From the NCBI GenBank assembly GCA_033239525.1, contig BSYO01000016.1, positions 5,777,045 through 5,841,044 on the forward strand: a DNA stretch of 64,000 nt, read 5' to 3'. The notes beneath the pieces are model-generated. The model was not told the DNA's origin. It was given only the letters and a program-made list of their open reading frames with translations, and did no database searches. Shown piece after piece: positions 9,605-22,000 of the stretch. How positions within the stretch are numbered: the first letter of the stretch is position 1; each line of letters opens with the position of its first letter. Both the position numbers and the translations under genes were made by a program. This DNA is from Nepenthes gracilis. Its lineage: Eukaryota > Streptophyta > Magnoliopsida > Caryophyllales > Nepenthaceae.

Positions 9605-12600
9605 TTTTTTTTTTTTTGGTAAGTAAGTGTGTATTTTGGATTATAGGGAGAAAATTTACAAAAAGACTATGTTATAACTCCAAATTTTGACTTGGAGTTA
9701 GAACATAAGACGCTGGGGCATACCCCGAGCAACTGGTACAATTGAGAAAACCTCAAGAAAAAAAAACCCCTAAGAGGAGCAATCTAACAGAACATAGAAA
9801 GTGAACACAGTCATTTGCATAATCAGATTCAAAATCGGCTATTTTCGAGACAATAGGATCAGCCACATCCGGTAGCCCCGTAGCAATTGCAACGAAGACG
9901 GAATCAAAAGGCTTGCTATTCGCACGCGACACCCAAGCACCATTGGTCCAGCAATGATTCTGTTGAAGGTGGCAGCATAGGATATCCAAGAGGCTTCAGT
10001 AAACACGCATAGTACCACACCAGCATCCCACAGCATGAAAGACTAGGTTAATCCTCAGCACCAAGTTACAAGGCAGTTCAAGCTCCTTCCCAACGAACAA
10101 CCAGCTAGAAAGATCACAGCCAAAATGCAGACCTCCATAGCAGGCCACCAGCTGTCTCAAATACCAACTGGCCAGCGCCAAACCCACCCCCTTCAAAAAC
10201 ACCAGCAATCAGAACTACCCAACACAGCAGGAGGAAATCAGATACATCCTTTACTATACTTCATTGCACAGAAAATGGAACCTGAGCCTTCCCAGCAGCT
10301 GTTCCTTCATTCAAAACAGAAGCAACTTTCAATCTACTCACCACATAAAGGGGTATGCAATCAAGAAGCCGGCACATTTTAAATCAGCAGGCATCAGCAC
10401 GTCCGGACAGCAGAGCCAAGAAACAGCCTCATCCCAGCCAATTTACAGCTAGTATTGATGCTGTTTTGCATCGGATCCAGTGAGGCCGAGAGTTGCCTCA
10501 AGATTACCAAAGCCCCCAACACCAGCAGATGGTCCCAACAGCATCCATTTTCTGCATGGATAACGTCTGGTATCGGCAAACAGCAGCCAGTAGTCCAGAA
10601 AACATCAGTGCACACCCGACAGCAATGAATAAAAAAGGCGATCTCATCATAATCCAGCAGCAAAGCACCACAGGACAGCTAGGATGCAAAGAACCACGTG
10701 TTGCGGCTCCTTCAACATCAGGTAACTGCAGGCAGGCCAGCTGAATTTAGCATCAAAACCACCCCCGCCAGGAATGACAGCCGGACCAGCAAAAACTCCT
10801 TAGCCAAGATCAGACCCCTCCCTCCACAATGAGAGTGCCAAAATAGCAGCATGGAAACATGGAAGGGAAAACAACACAGCTGCCATACCGAATTCATTAT
10901 AACTAGCTCCAACAAGATCCACACAGCAGCAATAGACAGCGGCCACTGTAAGGACAGAACAGCATCAGCAATAGGCCGTAACCCATCAGCAACAAAGTGC
11001 CACCAGCAAGATCAGCCACTTCAGCATCCACATCCAAGAGACAGCCAGGAACAATCGCCAGTATCACTCAGTTGTGGGCATCCACAGCGATGCACCAAAT
11101 CAGCGGCAGAACCTACAGCAACCAAATTGAGAGAGCTTCAAATCCAAAGGCAGCAGCAGCAGGGCCCCTACACATTGCAGGTTCAAGCATCATCCGGCCA
11201 GCAACCACGGACATCTAACCCCAACGCCAACACCAAATCCCAGCATTAGTATCCAAAGCAAGAGCATGGTACCGGCCCAGTGTCAACCACCTTTTGGTAC
11301 CAGCAAAGCAGCTTCTCAAAATCAAGTATCCAGAAAACCGATGACATCTCAATCCTTAACATCAGTAAAACGCAAACAGGTCTGCACTACATGCAACAGA
11401 CTTCGTCCCACACCGCACCACCAAAGGTAGGCAGGCCCAGCTAAACCGGCGCCATCCCAACCCCAGCATCAGCATACAAACCTAACAACGCCTACCATGT
11501 GACACATCATTCACCACCACAGCAGAACGTTGCCAACTTAGTGAAAGGGCTAGAGTTCATCCAACACTTCATCAGCAGATCCCACACACATCAGATTTCC
11601 AGAGAGCTACAACAATGTATACCCAGCCACATCAAAGACCCAACAGATCAAGACCAAGGTTACCAACAAAACAACCCCGAGCCCCAACAAGTCAAGTCAT
11701 ATGTACTATCATCTTCAGGAGGGCTCCAGCTTGAAGACCAGAACAACCCCAAAACCATCTAGATTTACAAGATGCCACCCGCCCAAATCCAATCCAACAG
11801 CATCACCCAAGTCAAGCCACCCAACAGGTAACCACCACGAGCACAGCAAAGGGAAAGGAACCGAGCTATAGCGCCAGACATAGAAGAGGCAAAAACCCCA
11901 GAATCAAACAATTTTATTTTTTTTTTTGGGGGGGGGAGGCAGAGCTGATGGAGGGATCAACCAAAGCAAAAATATCCCCGAGGGTCAAGATTCACATACA
12001 CAAATGGGAGAAGCGCCACCAGGAACACAAGAACCCTCCCTAAGAGGGCATCCGGGAGGCAAGGTAGGTTAAAGGTCAAGAATCGGCCTTTTTTTTTTTT
12101 TTTTAAAACCCCCACAGAATCCGAGTCAGCCTATAGTCAGGCCTATTTGGAGCCGCGATGGTCATTAATTTCAGCCTCACAACATCGACCACCATAGAGA
12201 AGAGACGAGAGGAGTCAATGGGAGGAGATTTTGGAAAATTCTGATTATTGCGCTCCTTCCAAATGATGTAAACCGTGGCAACCAGAGACAAGCGTTTAGA
12301 GACAGCCAGGAGACTTTTTCCTTTCCAACGGGAGGCAGCCCAGGATATATTTTGATGCCAGGCAGGGTATGGCCAGTGAATACCAGCATGTCTTTGGATA
12401 TTATTCCATAAGGTTCTAGAGAATGGGCATGAGAAGAAAAGGTGGTCGTGGTCTTCATCACCCGTGTTGCAGAGAGTGCATTTGGGTGATAGGTTAGGGA
12501 TGTAATGGAGACGGTCAATGGTATTCAATTTGCCCTTAACGGCCAGCCAAAAAGTAAACGCGTGTGAGGGAATATGGAATGGGCCCCACACCAGATGAGC

Positions 12601-14137
12601 CCAACACACCTTAGGATTGGGGGGATGGAGGAGAGAGTATGCGGACTTAGTCGAGAAATTGCCGTTGCGAGCCCCGGCCCATCTCAAGGAGTCTTTTTGA
12701 ATGCTGCAGGGAGGGTTGTTCGGCATATTCAAAGTAAGGAGGGACACCTCTGTGTCAAAAGGGTTAGGCCAGTTCCATCTGTTGTCCCTGAGAATGGTGT
12801 CAACCTTCACATCCCAATGAAGACCCGAGACAAGGCGAGTTCCATTAGAGCTCACTTCACTCAGGGGGCCAAGGGGGTGCCAGTTATCATGCCAGAGGAA
12901 AGTATCAGAGCCATCCTCAATGTCCTTGACAGAGTAGGCACGCATAAAAGGCCGAAGCTTCATAATTTTGCGCCAACTCCAAGGAGCCGATGCCGGCACT
13001 TTAATGGTCCAAATGCACTGGTCTTTGATTCTGTTTTTGTATATCCATGAAGTCCAAGCAGAATTCGGGTCTTTAGATAGGAGACGCCAAAGAAATTTGC
13101 AGTTAAGAGCCTTATTCTGATCAATCAGGTTCTTGATGCCCAAACCACCTTCATCTTTGGGACAACATTTGTCATTCCAAGCCACTTTAGCATTGACTCT
13201 GCCATCAGAAAACCCGTTCCAAAGGAAATGTCGCAAGATGCGATCAATTGCCTTAAGAACGGATTTGAGAAGAATAAAAAGAGAGGCCCAATAAAGGTGG
13301 ATAGAAGAAAGGATGGAGGCAACGAGCTGCAGACGCCTGCCAAAGGAGAGCCATCTATTCCTTCAGGATGTGATTCTCTTTGTGATCCTTTCGGTGAGGG
13401 ATTTACAATCAGCCACCGAAAGCCTAGTGGTGATCAAGGGGACCCCCGGGTATCGGATAGGGAGATTGCCCAACTTGAATCTCCAACTAGCAGCAATATC
13501 CTGGCGAAGAGTGGAATCCTTAGAACATATGAATATTTCACTTTTGTTCGGATTAGCGGACAGGCCAGAAATGGTATGGAATTCATTGAGGCAGTCCTTG
13601 AGGATTAGAGTAGATTTGGTATCGGCATGGGAGAAAAGGAGGAGGTCGTCAGCAAAGGCAAGCATAACAGTTTGACTTTCAGCGCATTTCCAGTGAAATT
13701 TGAAATTATTATCCCGTCTTGCCTTGACCTCAATAATGCCATTGAGAACTTCCATAACCAGGACAAATAAGTAGGGGGAGAGCGGATCACCTTGACGCAG
13801 GCCTTTGCCACCTTTAAAGAAACTGACCACTTCCCCATTAATATTGAGGGAGTAAGTCGGAGTCGATATGCACTGGTCGATCCAATTTACCATTTGTGGA
13901 GGGAATTCCATTAGGGTCAGGATATTGATGATGAAATCCCAATAGACAGAGTCATAGGCTTTCATAAGGTCGATCTTCATAGTACACCTGGGCGGGCCAT
14001 GGCCCAGATGGTACTTATGCAGGAGCTCCTGAGCTAAGAGGATATTATCACTGATTTGACGCCTCGCCACAAAGGCCGTTTGGCAGCGGTCAACCAAGTA
14101 AGGAAGAGTAGACTTGATTCTGTTAGCAAGAATTGGG
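9605..14137 (-). mobile_element. 5'-truncated LINE inserted in element A body 1
   Basis: The insertion is flanked by TGGTGATGAAGC at 9593-9604 and 14138-14149, a perfect 12-bp TSD; the empty site is visible once in copy 2 near 20325. A poly-T tract at 9605-9617 followed by GTAAGTAAGTG marks the 3' end on the minus strand. The element has about 2.0 kb of ORF2 (12103-14137) and about 2.5 kb of 3' UTR (9618-12102). The UTR is rich in CAG/CAAC on the plus strand and has internal A tracts at 11921-11928 and 12088-12103. Endonuclease and ORF1 are absent. Confidence 0.9.
12103..14137 (-). pseudogene. LINE ORF2 fragment: reverse transcriptase and zf-RVT tail
   Basis: One minus-strand frame covers about 678 codons with a single internal stop at 13363-13365, a TGA where Trp is expected (ITS-stop-RNRWLSF). 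The order is: RT core from QTAFVARRQISDNILLAQE, the catalytic AYDSVYWDF, GLRQGDPLSPYLFVLVME and the FADDLLLF active site, the thumb region, RHFLWNG...GGLGIKNL, then the zf-RVT domain (HAFTFWLAV...CTLCNTGDEDHDHLFF.C.F) and a tail ending RILWGF. The N-terminal endonuclease and the first RT motifs are lost by 5' truncation. The intact enzyme primes cDNA synthesis at nicked target DNA. It cannot act here. Confidence 0.92.
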
Positions 14138-15707
14138 TGGTGATGAAGCATGAGAGAAACATATGGATTGCCGAGATAGAAGATGAAATTTCTTAATCTT
14201 GATGGCACAACACTTGCATCTTTGGGATCCCGATTATATATGTGGTTTTGTGATTCCTAGGTTTATTTAATTAAGGATCTAAGTTCGATACAAGTGGTGT
14301 CGAGGTTGTGATATTTTTGGAGTTCGTGGATACGATTGGTTGGGTTAACTTGAACCATCTTGTGGAGCTGATCTTGACGTGACGTTATGGATGATTTGGT
14401 CAGTAAGTTATCGGGTCGATCTGAATTGTATTGATAACATATTGTGCCTTGTAATTGAATTGTGCGATGTTGGGTATGAACTTGAGATAGTTAAAATATT
14501 AAGTCATAATCTGATCTTAGTGGTAGTTCGGTCGGCGAACTGCAGTGCTAATATAGTTGGCTTGGTAAAGAATAACATCCTGCAATTGGGCTGTGGGATC
14601 TAAAGCGTAAGTCCGAATTGATTAGTGTCGACTTCCCACCAAGTATCTAATGAGAATCTGCACTAAGTCCAATTTGTTTATGCGACAACATCCAGAGGAT
14701 ATTTGTGGTAGCTGAAAGATTTTGGTTGTGTGACTATTTGATCGAGGATGTTATCAACAGGAAGATTCGACTGAGTTATCTTTTGATCGGAAATTCGAGG
14801 TCATGTCGAATCGATGCTAATCGTTGAGGATTTTAAGCAGGGACGTGGAAGTATCAGCTTTGGTATCGTGATAAAATATTCCAGAACCTTTGAGGTAAAT
14901 AGATGGACCGATAAGGAGGTTCACGAATTTCAAAAATGGCTAGGAGATTAATGATTTGATGAGTAGACTTTGTAGATGGATAGGCGTAGTCCGTGGGCCG
15001 TCATGAAGGCTTGATGAATTCTAAGATCAGTTTGGGTCAATAGCGTATTAATTATGGATCAATGGAAGTTGTAGCCCCGGCGGTATTCAGGATAAGGATA
15101 TGGCCACTATGAAGTCCAAAAATGTCGTTTGGGTTTTGTAGACTCGTTGGCGTTTCATGAAATTTTATGGGTTTGATCTTTTGGCCATATTCGGGTCCAT
15201 GTTGGGGTGACTTCATTGATGAATTCAAAGGAATAATGGGGTGTACATAGTTATTTGAGGATTATGTCATAAGTTCTGACGGCTGATAATCCGTATGCTC
15301 CCATTGGGAAGGGAGTGCGAGTTTGTTAAGGAAATGCCTTGTTGAGCTTGTGGTTCTTTGGTAACATGATTTTGAGATCAACAAGATTGTAAGTGATGGA
15401 TAATTAGGGAGACCAATTAGTGTCGCCAAAGCGTACGGTCATCTTGGATCTAATCGAAGCTATTAAGTGACCTGACAAGTATTCCTTAGGGATTTCTGTG
15501 TCGGTAAGACGATCAGCGTGGGAGAGATTTGTAATTGCTAGAACGAAAGATAAATGGTAGTTTTCAGAGACCGGATAGGGGTAATTGACGTTCATGTCAT
15601 TTGGGTTGACCCCTAATGGATCTGATAAGTTATTGTGGAATGTAATGTCTTTGAGAAACGCTAAGGTTATGTGACTCTCGCGTCGTGATTGGTGGTACCT
15701 TTGATAT

Positions 15708-15720
15708 AAGTGGGGGAGAA
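15708..15720 (+). promoter_or_regulatory. internal polypurine-like tract, element A body 1
   Basis: AAGTGGGGGAGAA sits about 760 bases before LTR2 and is better preserved than the terminal tract at 16461. The same 13-mer lies at 21911-21923 in body 2. A related GTGGGGGAGGAG is at about 51267-51278 (minus) in the body of element D. Confidence 0.5.
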
Positions 15721-16460
15721 GTTTAGGATTAGTGTTACCCTCATATGCAAGTCGGATTTAGCCATTGAAGTTCCATTTAGAGAACTTATGATTTGTTTCA
15801 AGACGATTAGAGCGACCCTCTTATCGTAATCATAGAAGACGTGTTCGGCTGGAATCAGTTGGCTTATTGGTATGCCAACGGGATCATGAGGTTACTAAGT
15901 AATTGGGTTCTTAAGATTCTTGGTAATGATTTAAAGTTATGTTGACTTTCCGGGTAATCGTTATGACTGTAACTCAGAATGTGGCTGTAGTCTGAGGATT
16001 GTGGAATTGTCTTCATAGTATGACTATCCTAGAACTATTTTAATCAGAGTAGCGCAGCGTAAGCGTTGTGGGCCCATGGCCCAGAGATTTCTAAATAAGG
16101 TTGAGGTCCCCGTGATCTAATTCTTTCGAGACTTGGAATGAATTGAAGTGAAAGATCATTGGTCCATTTGAAGTGTCGGATTGAATTGGAAGAATGTCCG
16201 GTATGATTGTAGGTCGCTTTTGGAATATCTAGGGATCGTTATGAGGTCTTCCTTGTATCGACGATTGAGAGAATCGGTCAGTGTCTTGGTTGAGCCGTTC
16301 TGAGAGGCTAAGGATTTCTTTTGTGACGAGGATTAGAACGATTCAATGCTTGAGATTCCTAAAATAATCGTTGTCTGAGGGGATGATTTCTGGATGCGAG
16401 AAAGGTTACCTGTGATTACAGGAATTTGAGATTTGTTAAATTTTGAGGATAAAATTTTCA

Positions 16461-16475
16461 TAGGTGGGGTAGAAT
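16461..16475 (+). promoter_or_regulatory. polypurine tract before LTR2
   Basis: TAGGTGGGGTAGAAT immediately precedes TGTGAGG of LTR2. It is a mutated form of the AAGTGGGGGAGAA tract before LTR3. Confidence 0.7.
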
Positions 16476-17515
16476 TGTGAGGTTTCGGGTCTAAAAACTT
16501 GATAATGATGAGGTGATTAGCATGCTAATGATCAATGTTAGGCCAATGGATCAAATAAGGTTGGGTATCGGAAGAAAAATTGAGATGATTGGGGTTTGTG
16601 CTGCTGAAGCACTGCCAGCAGGTTTGAGCCTGCTGCGCGCTCGAGCCATGGCACGAGCATTTTCCCAGAACCTCGCCCACCCACTGGCCGGTCGAGCCCC
16701 GCTCGAGCTTGTTTTCCAGAACCTCGCCCACCCGCTCGCCGCTCGAGCGAAGAATTCCAGAATCGCGCCCGCCTGATGCTCGCGAGGCGTGCTCAAGCGG
16801 TGGCGCCTTTTTAAGCCGCATTGTGCTTCTTTTTTCTCATTTTCCCATCAGCCCCGAAGCTTCTAGAGAGAGAGAGTGCCGATTCTAGTGAGAGAAGGGA
16901 GGAGATCGAGGCCTTGGAGTCCAAATCTGTCCGAGAGCTAGTTATAAAAGTGAAAGCACGCGTCGAGGCAAGTGTTCCCATACTCACTTCTCGTTCTCTT
17001 TCGATGTTTTGTTTGATTTGATTGGGTATTTTGTGTCGATATCCATTATTAATGTTAGAGTCTTGAAACCCATGATTAATGACTAAGGATTATGTAGTTA
17101 GCTGTTCGAATTGTGTCCGATTCACTCGGTTTGGTTTCTCCGAAACCCTAACCTACGAAATTGGGGAATTTTTCGTTTTCCTTCCGCGTATCGTGAAATT
17201 GACCTCAAAATGTGAATCCCCATGTCCCAATGATGTATATATGTTGACCGCGAGTTCGATCTCGCACGTTTCAAACTGATCACGGTGTTCGGGCCCTCTA
17301 AATCGGCCCTGACACTGTTCATCCGAGTGTAAAACAAAAAATTGCATGTTTCAACCTTTGTTGTATATCGAATCGACCCCAAAAAATGAATCACCGTGTC
17401 CCAATTGTGCATATGTATCAACTGGACGGCTAATTTCACAAATATCGAACCGTTCGCAGCGTCCGAATGCTCTAAAAGAGGCCTGACACTATTCACCCGA
17501 AATTAAATGGGGAAT

Positions 17516-17968
17516 TTACATGCGCTGCTCTCGTTGAATTGTTATGAAAGTGATGTCTAAATGTTGTGTTAAAGTGTAAGCACCGAAAATGTGTATTTGG
17601 GCACCGGAAGCAAGGAACGAGTCCAGGAGGCTTCTAAAATGATACGTGATTATCAAAGATATGAAATTCAAAATTCTCTTGTGAACATGAATTGAATTGT
17701 AATGACGGGATTGAGTCCCACTAAAAGTTATGAACCGAGCAAGTAAATAGAAGGGAATCCACATTGTGCATTGTGATGGAATGATCTCCCAGATGGAGAT
17801 GTATGTGATCGGAATGGAATTTCCCGAGTTGTGAATGTGTATGACAAATGTGGATTTCCCTCTCCAAGTGTTGGAACTAATATTGAAACTAGGACCATGA
17901 TTTATAGGGGTAGTAACCTTTGGCTTACCATGTCCATTGCAGTGTGAACCCAAGGAATGCTTGGCCAC
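17516..17968 (-). other. antisense open frame in LTR2 (150 codons)
   Basis: This frame aligns end to end with the frame at 23732-24184 in LTR3 and partly with 589-1089. Shared blocks are GPSF.ISSNTWRGKSTFVIHIHNSG and LDSFLAS.AQIHIFGAYTLTQHLDITFI. No signal peptide or known domain is evident. Confidence 0.3.
17784..17800. other. LTR hairpin ATCTCC-N5-GGAGAT
   Basis: ATCTCCCAGATGGAGAT in LTR2. One loop base differs from the copy at 7076 while the stem is unchanged. Confidence 0.65.
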
Positions 17969-19005
17969 GTATTCTGGCCACTCGTGGGAGCGGACGATGT
18001 TCGTGGTACCCTTTAGGAAACTACTGTGGGAGAACGAGATTTGCCCTGATCCCCGGGGGATATGGGGCGTGTTGGCTGAGTGCTGTAGGGCTAAAATGTA
18101 GCCATTTGGTTAAATATTGCATAGTGGAGATGCAACCGATGGTCGAGTGCTACAGACCTAAAATCTAGCCGTGGCTTTTGAATGTGTAGCGAACACATTC
18201 CTTTCCTCGTTCTCTCACATCGTTGGTTTGTACGGCCTACTAGCCCGGGTCTGCAAAGATGATGTAATGATGAAAACGAATAATGCCTAATCGATGTAAC
18301 TGTGATAATCTAATATTTCAAGATGTTCCCTGTCTCCTCTCCTGATTCCTGATTATTGATATCTTGTGCTTTTCCCCTCTCCCAGTTGTTACTTTCATCG
18401 TTGTCGTGATTGTTAGTCAGTTATGATTACACTTGCTGAGCTGTACGCTCACTCTTGTTGTTTTCCTTCCAGATGAGAACACTTAGTCGACACCAGATTA
18501 GTTAGAGCAAGGAGAGAGACTTGCTTGAAGATATTAGCTGGACATCGAAGCTTGAAGATTGGGTTATGTTTATCATATTAGAATGCAAACAGCAACTCAT
18601 GGATGGATATGACTTGTTGTTGTATTATGGTTTTGCTATACTTCCGCAGGTTTTGATCAAATAGTTATACTTCCGCATTTATGCCATGTTAATATTTTTA
18701 GATTTTGATTTTTGTTAGATGGCATCTCTCTAGACCTGGTATAGTAGATAGGGTTACTGTACTGGAGCCATGGATGATATGGCAGTTATATGATCCTGTG
18801 TTGGGTTGTAAGCTTGGTATTGATTATTTTGGTTAGATGTGTGCTTATACAGGATATATTTGAGCAGGTTGAATTTTTAAATTTCATCCTGTTTTAGAGG
18901 AAACTCTGCCGAAATTTCTATAGAATCCATAGGTTAATTATGGGCTTTAGTTTGTGTTACCATTGATGGAGGTTATTTTTTGGAAAAATAATCCGGTCCG
19001 TCATA

Positions 19006-22000
19006 ATTGATATCAGAGAAAAAGAGATGCCTTAGGTTTGATCCGAATCGTATGCGGAAGCTTAGGCTAGATTAAGATTGATCGAATAAGTAAATAAAGG
19101 TGTTGGGTGATTAAGCTAGTCTGGGTAGTTTTGGTTATGCTAATCCCAATGACTTAGGCTTGCACTAAGTTAAGAGTGATGATTTAGTTCAATTGGCTAG
19201 CTTATATGTCCTAACTAGTGTTCGAAGAGTGACTTAATGCAAAATGCCTCGGTCTTAAGGAAATATTAGCAGTGGCTCTTAGACGGGGACTACTAATATT
19301 AGTGATTGGTTGTAGGGTCGAGAGGAAGATGGTGTGTAGAGACACCTTAGGGTTGGAATTTGATTGGTATCAATTGGGTTCTTGAATTGATCAGTGTTGA
19401 ATTGAGGCCAGGTTAATTAATCTCGGTTTGAGGTTTGAGTTTGATCGGGTCTTGGTTGAAGTTCTTAGGTTGGTATTTTGCTACAAAGGGGTGCCAGGTC
19501 AACCTAGCAAGTGTAGTGAATAGGGTGGAGTTAGTAGCTCAAGATTTGTAAATTGGAGTTAATTCTTGGGCGTGCCAAGTCCTAAGATAATAATTCATAA
19601 TTGTTTCGGAAATACTAAAGTGTCTGGACTTCTCAGCAGTCCAGATCCTACTGACGTCGAGATGCAGATTTTGAGACTTAAGATGACGTTGCGGTGACCC
19701 CATGTCTGGTAGAAGATATGGCGTGTTGCCCCATGCTAGATAGGAAGTGAAGTTGACCTCGGTTGGTTGACGTGAGAAAGATCATGGGTCTCGAGGATTA
19801 AGGGATATTGTTCCATGTGTTATGGAAGTTTCATGGATTAATGCTTTGTGTCGGTGAGACTCTTGGGAGCGTGTTTCAATAGTGGTTAGTTCAATCGCAA
19901 GATTTAAGGATGTTCTTATTCATGGACAAGCGGTAAAAAGGTTCAGTGTTTTAAATCAGGGTCCTAAGGTATTAACTCAATGTGTTAATGTCACCTATCG
20001 TGACAGGAGGTCAGGCTCTTGGGTTTAATATTGTGATCTGGTGTCATTTTGGGGATTCCGAGCCCATGTTGCATTGTATTTTGAGTTATGTGCGATTGGA
20101 GGACTTTCACATTGTAGTAGCGGCGAAGGTAACCTAGTATTCGAAAAGGTAAAAGGATGTATCAAAGTGGATGTTCAAGTAAGAATTTTGGATAAATGCC
20201 TTCCCGAAGAGACTTTCGGACTATGATCTAAGTTATAGATAGTACGGTCATTAGATTAAGGATAGTTTGTAGCCTCTGACATCGAAGTGAAGCAATCCAG
20301 TGCCTTGGGATCAGAGTTTCGGTGGTGATGAAGCATGAGAGAAATATATGGATTGCCGAGATAGAAGATGAAATTTCTCAATCTTGATGTCACAACACTT
20401 GCATCTTTGGGATCCCGATTCTATATGTGGTTTTGTGATTCCTAGGTTTATTTAATTAAGGATCTAAGTTTTATACAAGTGGTGTCAAGGTTCTAATATT
20501 TTTGGAGTTCGTGGATACGATTGGTTGGGTTAACTTGAACCATCTTGTGGTGCCGATCTTGACGTGACGTTTTGGATTATTTGGTCAGTAAGTTATCGGG
20601 TCGATCTGAATTGTGTTGATTACATAGTGTGCCTTGTAATTGAATTGTGCGATGTTGGGTATGAACTTGAGATAGTTAAAATATTAAGTCATAATCTGAT
20701 CTTAGTAGTAGTTCGGTGGGCGAACTGCGGTGCTGATATAGTTGGCTTGGTAAAGGATAACATTCTGCAATTGGGCTGTGGGATCTAAAGCGTATGTCCG
20801 AATTGATGAAGGCGTTAGGAGATTAGTGTTGTCTTCCCCGCCAAGTATCTAATGAGAATCTGCACTAAGTCCATTTTGTTTATGCGACAACATCCAGAGG
20901 ATATTTGTGGTAGCTGAAAAATTTTGGTCGTGTGACTATTTGACCGAGGATGTTATCAAAAGGAAGATTCGGCTGAGCTATCTTTTGATCAGTAATTCAA
21001 GGTCATGTCAAATCGATGCTAATCGTTGAGGATTTTAAGCAGGGCCGTGGAAGTAACAGCTTTGGTATCGTGGTAAAATATTCCAGAACCTTCGAGGTAA
21101 ATAGATGTACCGATAAGGTGGTTCATGAATTTCAAAAATGGCTAGAAGATTAATGATTGGATGAGTAGACTTTGTAGATGGATAGGCGTAGTCCGTGGGC
21201 CGTCATGAAGGCTTGATGAATTCTAAGATCAGTTCGGGTCTATGGCGTGTTAATTGTGGATCAATGGAAGTTGTAGCCCCGGCGGTATTCAGGATAAGGA
21301 TATGGCCACTATGAAGTCAAAAAAGTTCGTTTGGGTTTTGCAGACTCATTGGCGTTTCATGAAATTTTATGGGTTTGATCTTTTGGCCATATTCGGGTCT
21401 ATGTTGGGGTGACTTCATTGATGAATTCAAAGGAATAATGGGGTGTACGTAGTTATTTGAGGATTATGTCATAAGTTCCGACTTACCGATAATCCGTATG
21501 CTCCCATTGGGAAGGGAGTGCGAGTTTGTTAAGGAAATGTCTTGTTGAGCTTGTGGTTCTTTGGTAACATGATTTTGAGATCAACAAGATTGTAAGTGAT
21601 GGATAATTGGGGAGACCAATTAGTGTCGCGAAAGTGTACGGTCATCTTGGATCTAACCGAAGGTATTAAGTGACCTGACAAGTATTCCTTAGGGATTTCT
21701 GTGTCGGTAAGACGATCAGCGTGGGAGAGATTTGTAATTGCTAGAAGGAAAGATAAATGGTAGTTTTCAGAGACCGGATAGGGGAAATTGATGTTCATGT
21801 CATTTGGGTTGACCCCTAATGGATCTGATAAGTTATTGTGGAATGTAATGTCTTTGAGAAACGCTAAGGTTATGTGACTCTCGAGTCGTGATAGGTCGTA
21901 CCTTTAATATAAGTGGGGGAGAAGTTTAGGATTAGTGTTACCCTCATATGCAAGTCGGATTTAGGCATTGAAGTTCCATTTAGAGAACTTATGATTTGTT

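Larger units (their letters stand above)
14150..16475 (+). other. element A body 1, right part (non-coding)
   Basis: It continues body 1 after the LINE and aligns with 20335-22678. The longest frames are 74 codons (14379-14603) and 63 codons on the minus strand (15404-15595). Both recur in copy 2 but resemble no family. It ends 'ttgaggataaaattttcataggtggggtagaa', a decayed version of the typical gypsy 3' end. Confidence 0.8.
16476..19005 (+). mobile_element. LTR2 (shared middle LTR) of element A
   Basis: About 2.53 kb, starting TGTGAGGTTTCGGG and ending GTCATA, where CACA is expected. It serves as the 3' LTR of body 1 and the 5' LTR of body 2. No TSD-like repeat flanks it, as expected for an LTR shared between two bodies. 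It contains the full segment missing from LTR1. Confidence 0.88.

Noticed and set aside
10125..11762. Gln/His/Ser-rich open frames on the plus strand
   Set aside because: They are translations of the CAG/CAAC-rich LINE 3' UTR read backwards. No domains; frames break irregularly.
12088..12103. Second A tract after LINE ORF2 as the end of a separate LINE
   Set aside because: No TSD pairs this tract with 14138, whereas the tract at 9605 has a perfect 12-bp TSD partner. It is best seen as an A run in the 3' UTR.
12574..13608. 158- and 126-codon plus-strand frames
   Set aside because: Antisense of the LINE reverse transcriptase, which shows clear RT and zf-RVT motifs on the minus strand.
14138..14208. 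Extension of the LINE RT frame beyond 14137
   Set aside because: The codons after the TSD at 14138-14149 belong to element A body sequence, shown by alignment with 20325-20400.
14379..14603. 74-codon frame repeated at 20564-20788 as a conserved gene
   Set aside because: Shared because the two A bodies are homologous; no domain, no upstream signal, and neighbouring frames are equally conserved. Not listed as a CDS.
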